From Dysgonomonas mossii DSM 22836 (GTDB lineage: Bacteria > Bacteroidota > Bacteroidia > Bacteroidales > Dysgonomonadaceae): DNA of 64,000 nt. The stretch covers positions 186,001 to 250,000 of the forward strand of contig NZ_GL892004.1 of NCBI RefSeq assembly GCF_000213575.1, read 5' to 3'. Within the stretch, counting starts at the first letter, position 1. Every line of letters starts with the position of its first letter. Made by a program: the position numbers and the translations under genes. Positions 63,924-64,000 of the stretch are shown one piece after another. The notes under the pieces were generated by a model that searched no databases, was not told the DNA's origin, and saw only the letters and a list, made by a program, of their open reading frames with translations.

Positions 63924-64000
63924 TTAATCATTATCATTTGCCCTATCAATATATCTAAAAAAATTACCATTTTTAACAGGCTCACAACTTCTTACCATTC
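63924..64000 (-). CDS. Possible 3' end of a gene continuing past the right edge
   Basis: One minus-strand frame is open from base 63998 to a TAA stop at 63924-63926, encoding a hydrophilic tail that ends KNGNFFRYIDRANDND. A hairpin follows directly. Only about 24 codons are visible, so it is not identified and could be chance. Confidence 0.3.
   Translation of the reverse strand, partial: MVRSCEPVKNGNFFRYIDRANDND

Noticed and set aside
63725-63985. 86-codon minus-strand ORF across the tRNA region
   Set aside because: It is antisense to tRNA-Leu, and its middle part (GLEPPRLSAPDPKSGA) is the familiar false protein produced by reading a tRNA-Leu gene backwards.
63741-64000. Integrated element at tRNA-Leu
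   Set aside because: The tRNA is intact, but no integrase gene or duplicated 3' end is visible before the window ends.

Overview
The window reads as a chromosomal segment of a Bacteroidales bacterium, probably a Dysgonomonas-like or Parabacteroides-like organism. The evidence is a SusC/SusD pair, Bacteroidetes-restricted families (DUF3256, DUF5715, large PurF paralogue), a TatA/TatC system with no TatB seen, moderately AT-rich DNA, and many exact copies of the Bacteroidetes -7 promoter box TAnnTTTG just upstream of starts. Species is inference. About fifty genes are present; no insertion sequence, prophage, rRNA or CRISPR array was seen.

1-9.8 kb is a sugar-catabolic locus: the end of a SusC transporter, SusD, three Gfo/Idh/MocA oxidoreductases (two with twin-arginine export signals), a DoxX membrane protein, a DUF1080 lipoprotein and a TIM-barrel isomerase-like lipoprotein. 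The combination matches the oxidative glycoside pathway (3-keto sugar formation, elimination, hydration) described for related gut Bacteroidetes. Most of its enzymes are predicted to act outside the cytoplasm. An apbE-like gene and tatA-tatC follow at once, so the export machinery sits next to its likely cargo.

12.3-29.6 kb: pnp; a TonB receptor-MFS permease-HemN operon, probably for acquiring and using a tetrapyrrole precursor; fabG with a TetR regulator that has a perfect palindromic operator; RNA-modification genes (SpoU-type methyltransferase, truA, rsmE); an M15-like lipoprotein; nhaA; a drug/metabolite transporter; and a purine/pyrimidine salvage unit (DUF2625, NCS2 permease, xpt).

30-44 kb: a CPA2 cation/proton antiporter, a Dcu dicarboxylate transporter, a sugar O-acetyltransferase, a large outer-membrane barrel protein, an M48 protease, an OPT transporter, a GNAT-YoaP protein, an EamA transporter and a transaldolase-like gene followed by a REP-like palindrome.

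44.3-51.2 kb: a complete phosphate regulon read leftward, pstS-pstC-pstA-pstB-phoU-phoB-phoR, with 11-bp-phased direct repeats (a candidate Pho box) at the pstS promoter and a solute-binding-protein-like segment inside PstC.

51.2-53.4 kb is an AT-rich accessory patch with an unassigned P-loop ATPase and small ORFs; it is the best candidate for an undescribed system. 53.4-64 kb returns to core genes: trhO, a HEAT-like protein, an SDR/DUF2867 protein, mnmE, a secreted protein, purF, dnaX (with an A10 slippage site that would make a gamma-like product), a CDGSH protein and tRNA-Leu(UAG).
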